Shown here: in pieces, positions 63,666 to 64,000 of the stretch
How positions within the stretch are numbered: position 1 is the first letter of the stretch
Layout of the letters: each line of letters starts with the position of its first letter
DNA from: Pseudomonas farris
GTDB taxonomy: Bacteria; Pseudomonadota; Gammaproteobacteria; Pseudomonadales; Pseudomonadaceae
DNA: 64,000 bases
Direction of reading: 5' to 3'
NCBI RefSeq assembly: GCF_019145235.1
Contig: NZ_JAHSTV010000004.1
Coordinates: 248,001 to 312,000 of the forward strand
Notes under the pieces: model-generated
The model's input: only the letters and a program-made list of their open reading frames with translations
The model's database searches: none
What the model was told of the DNA's origin: nothing
Translations under genes and position numbers: made by a program

Positions 63666-64000
63666 CTATTCCGATAGCGCATTCCATACCAGCCCGACGA
63701 TAAGAAAAAAGCCATGAGAGGCGACGGAAACCACGGAGGTCCAAACTGCCGCTTTTTTAAAGCGGTCGTTATTGGCCAGATAACCGCCTGCCATCAACAG
63801 CGCCCCTATCCAACCCGCCAGCGAAACCGCACTGATTGTACGAACGAGCAGAGGCGCTTGCTGTGCAATTGATACGTCCAGCCCGTATATCTCGTTGAGC
63901 TTGGCCGCCAGTTCCGGCTCTAACGCAACGGCTGCCCGCTCTCCAATTGCGTTGCCGCCCTCGCGAAAACTGTCAAGCGCGCTTTGTGGCAGGTCTTTAA
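63666..64000 (-). CDS. unrecognised membrane protein (5' end outside window)
   Basis: The last ~111 residues of a gene entering from the right edge, ending ...GLVWNALSE. A polar helical part (FREGGNAIGERAAVALEPEL) is followed by two membrane helices (ISAVSLAGWIGALLMAGGYL; SHGFFLIVGLVW). It lies 46 bp upstream of the next unrecognised gene, in the same operon. No function can be assigned. Confidence 0.65.
   Translation of the reverse strand, partial: KDLPQSALDSFREGGNAIGERAAVALEPELAAKLNEIYGLDVSIAQQAPLLVRTISAVSLAGWIGALLMAGGYLANNDRFKKAAVWTSVVSVASHGFFLIVGLVWNALSE

Overview
The window looks like chromosome of a fluorescent-group Pseudomonas. The reasons are the high-GC gammaproteobacterial coding style, a complete acetylated-cellulose (wss-type) operon, a REP-like sequence of the kind common in P. 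fluorescens genomes, and paired GbdR/CdhR-like regulators. The species cannot be fixed from the sequence. No rRNA, tRNA, CRISPR array, insertion sequence, prophage or replication origin was seen.

Layout. (1) 1-18.1 kb is a type I secretion and surface-protein locus. It holds the 3' part of one giant repeat protein, then two paralogous secreted repeat proteins of 903 and 1984 residues, all on the plus strand. Convergent to them are a LuxR-type regulator with a degenerate receiver domain and a three-gene type I secretion operon (ABC ATPase, membrane fusion protein, TolC-like channel). The two paralogues form a tandem duplication that includes leader, gene, terminator and a downstream relic. The larger copy carries seven exact-length 462-bp repeats exactly where the smaller copy has none. 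(2) 18.5-25 kb is metabolic: a hexuronate-type MFS transporter, an AraC regulator divergent from a thiolase / 3-hydroxyacyl-CoA dehydrogenase / TetR operon, and a methyltransferase. (3) 25.1-27.5 kb carries carboxynorspermidine dehydrogenase and decarboxylase (polyamine synthesis). (4) 28.5-43.2 kb is the nine-gene cellulose synthesis and acetylation operon (BcsQ, A, B, Z, C and WssF-I). (5) 43.3-47.5 kb holds a benE-like transporter and glyA, divergent from a MocR regulator, with nested palindromes between them. (6) 47.6-54.3 kb has a periplasmic sugar-binding-type protein overlapping a GGDEF-EAL protein, then a TonB-dependent siderophore receptor. (7) 54.5-58.6 kb has two GbdR-like regulators and a GABA permease. 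(8) 59.2-64 kb has an AraC relic, a small dehydrogenase / VOC / SDR operon with a divergent AraC regulator, and three unrecognised genes at the right edge.

How the genes fit together. Several blocks point to biofilm and surface life. Large type I-secreted repeat proteins and acetylated cellulose are matrix components. BcsA has an intact c-di-GMP-binding PilZ domain. A GGDEF-EAL protein apparently paired with a periplasmic binding protein could alter c-di-GMP in response to a small molecule. Norspermidine-type polyamines are linked to biofilm control in Vibrio. These functional links are inferred from gene content, not shown by the sequence.

The observations I rate highest are the tandem [leader-gene-terminator-relic] duplication with its modular 7 x 462-bp expansion, the phosphorylation-site-less response regulator beside it, the nested palindrome between benE-glyA and the MocR gene, an orphan intrinsic terminator between nspC and the cellulose operon that could end a small RNA, and the overlapping binding-protein/GGDEF-EAL pair.
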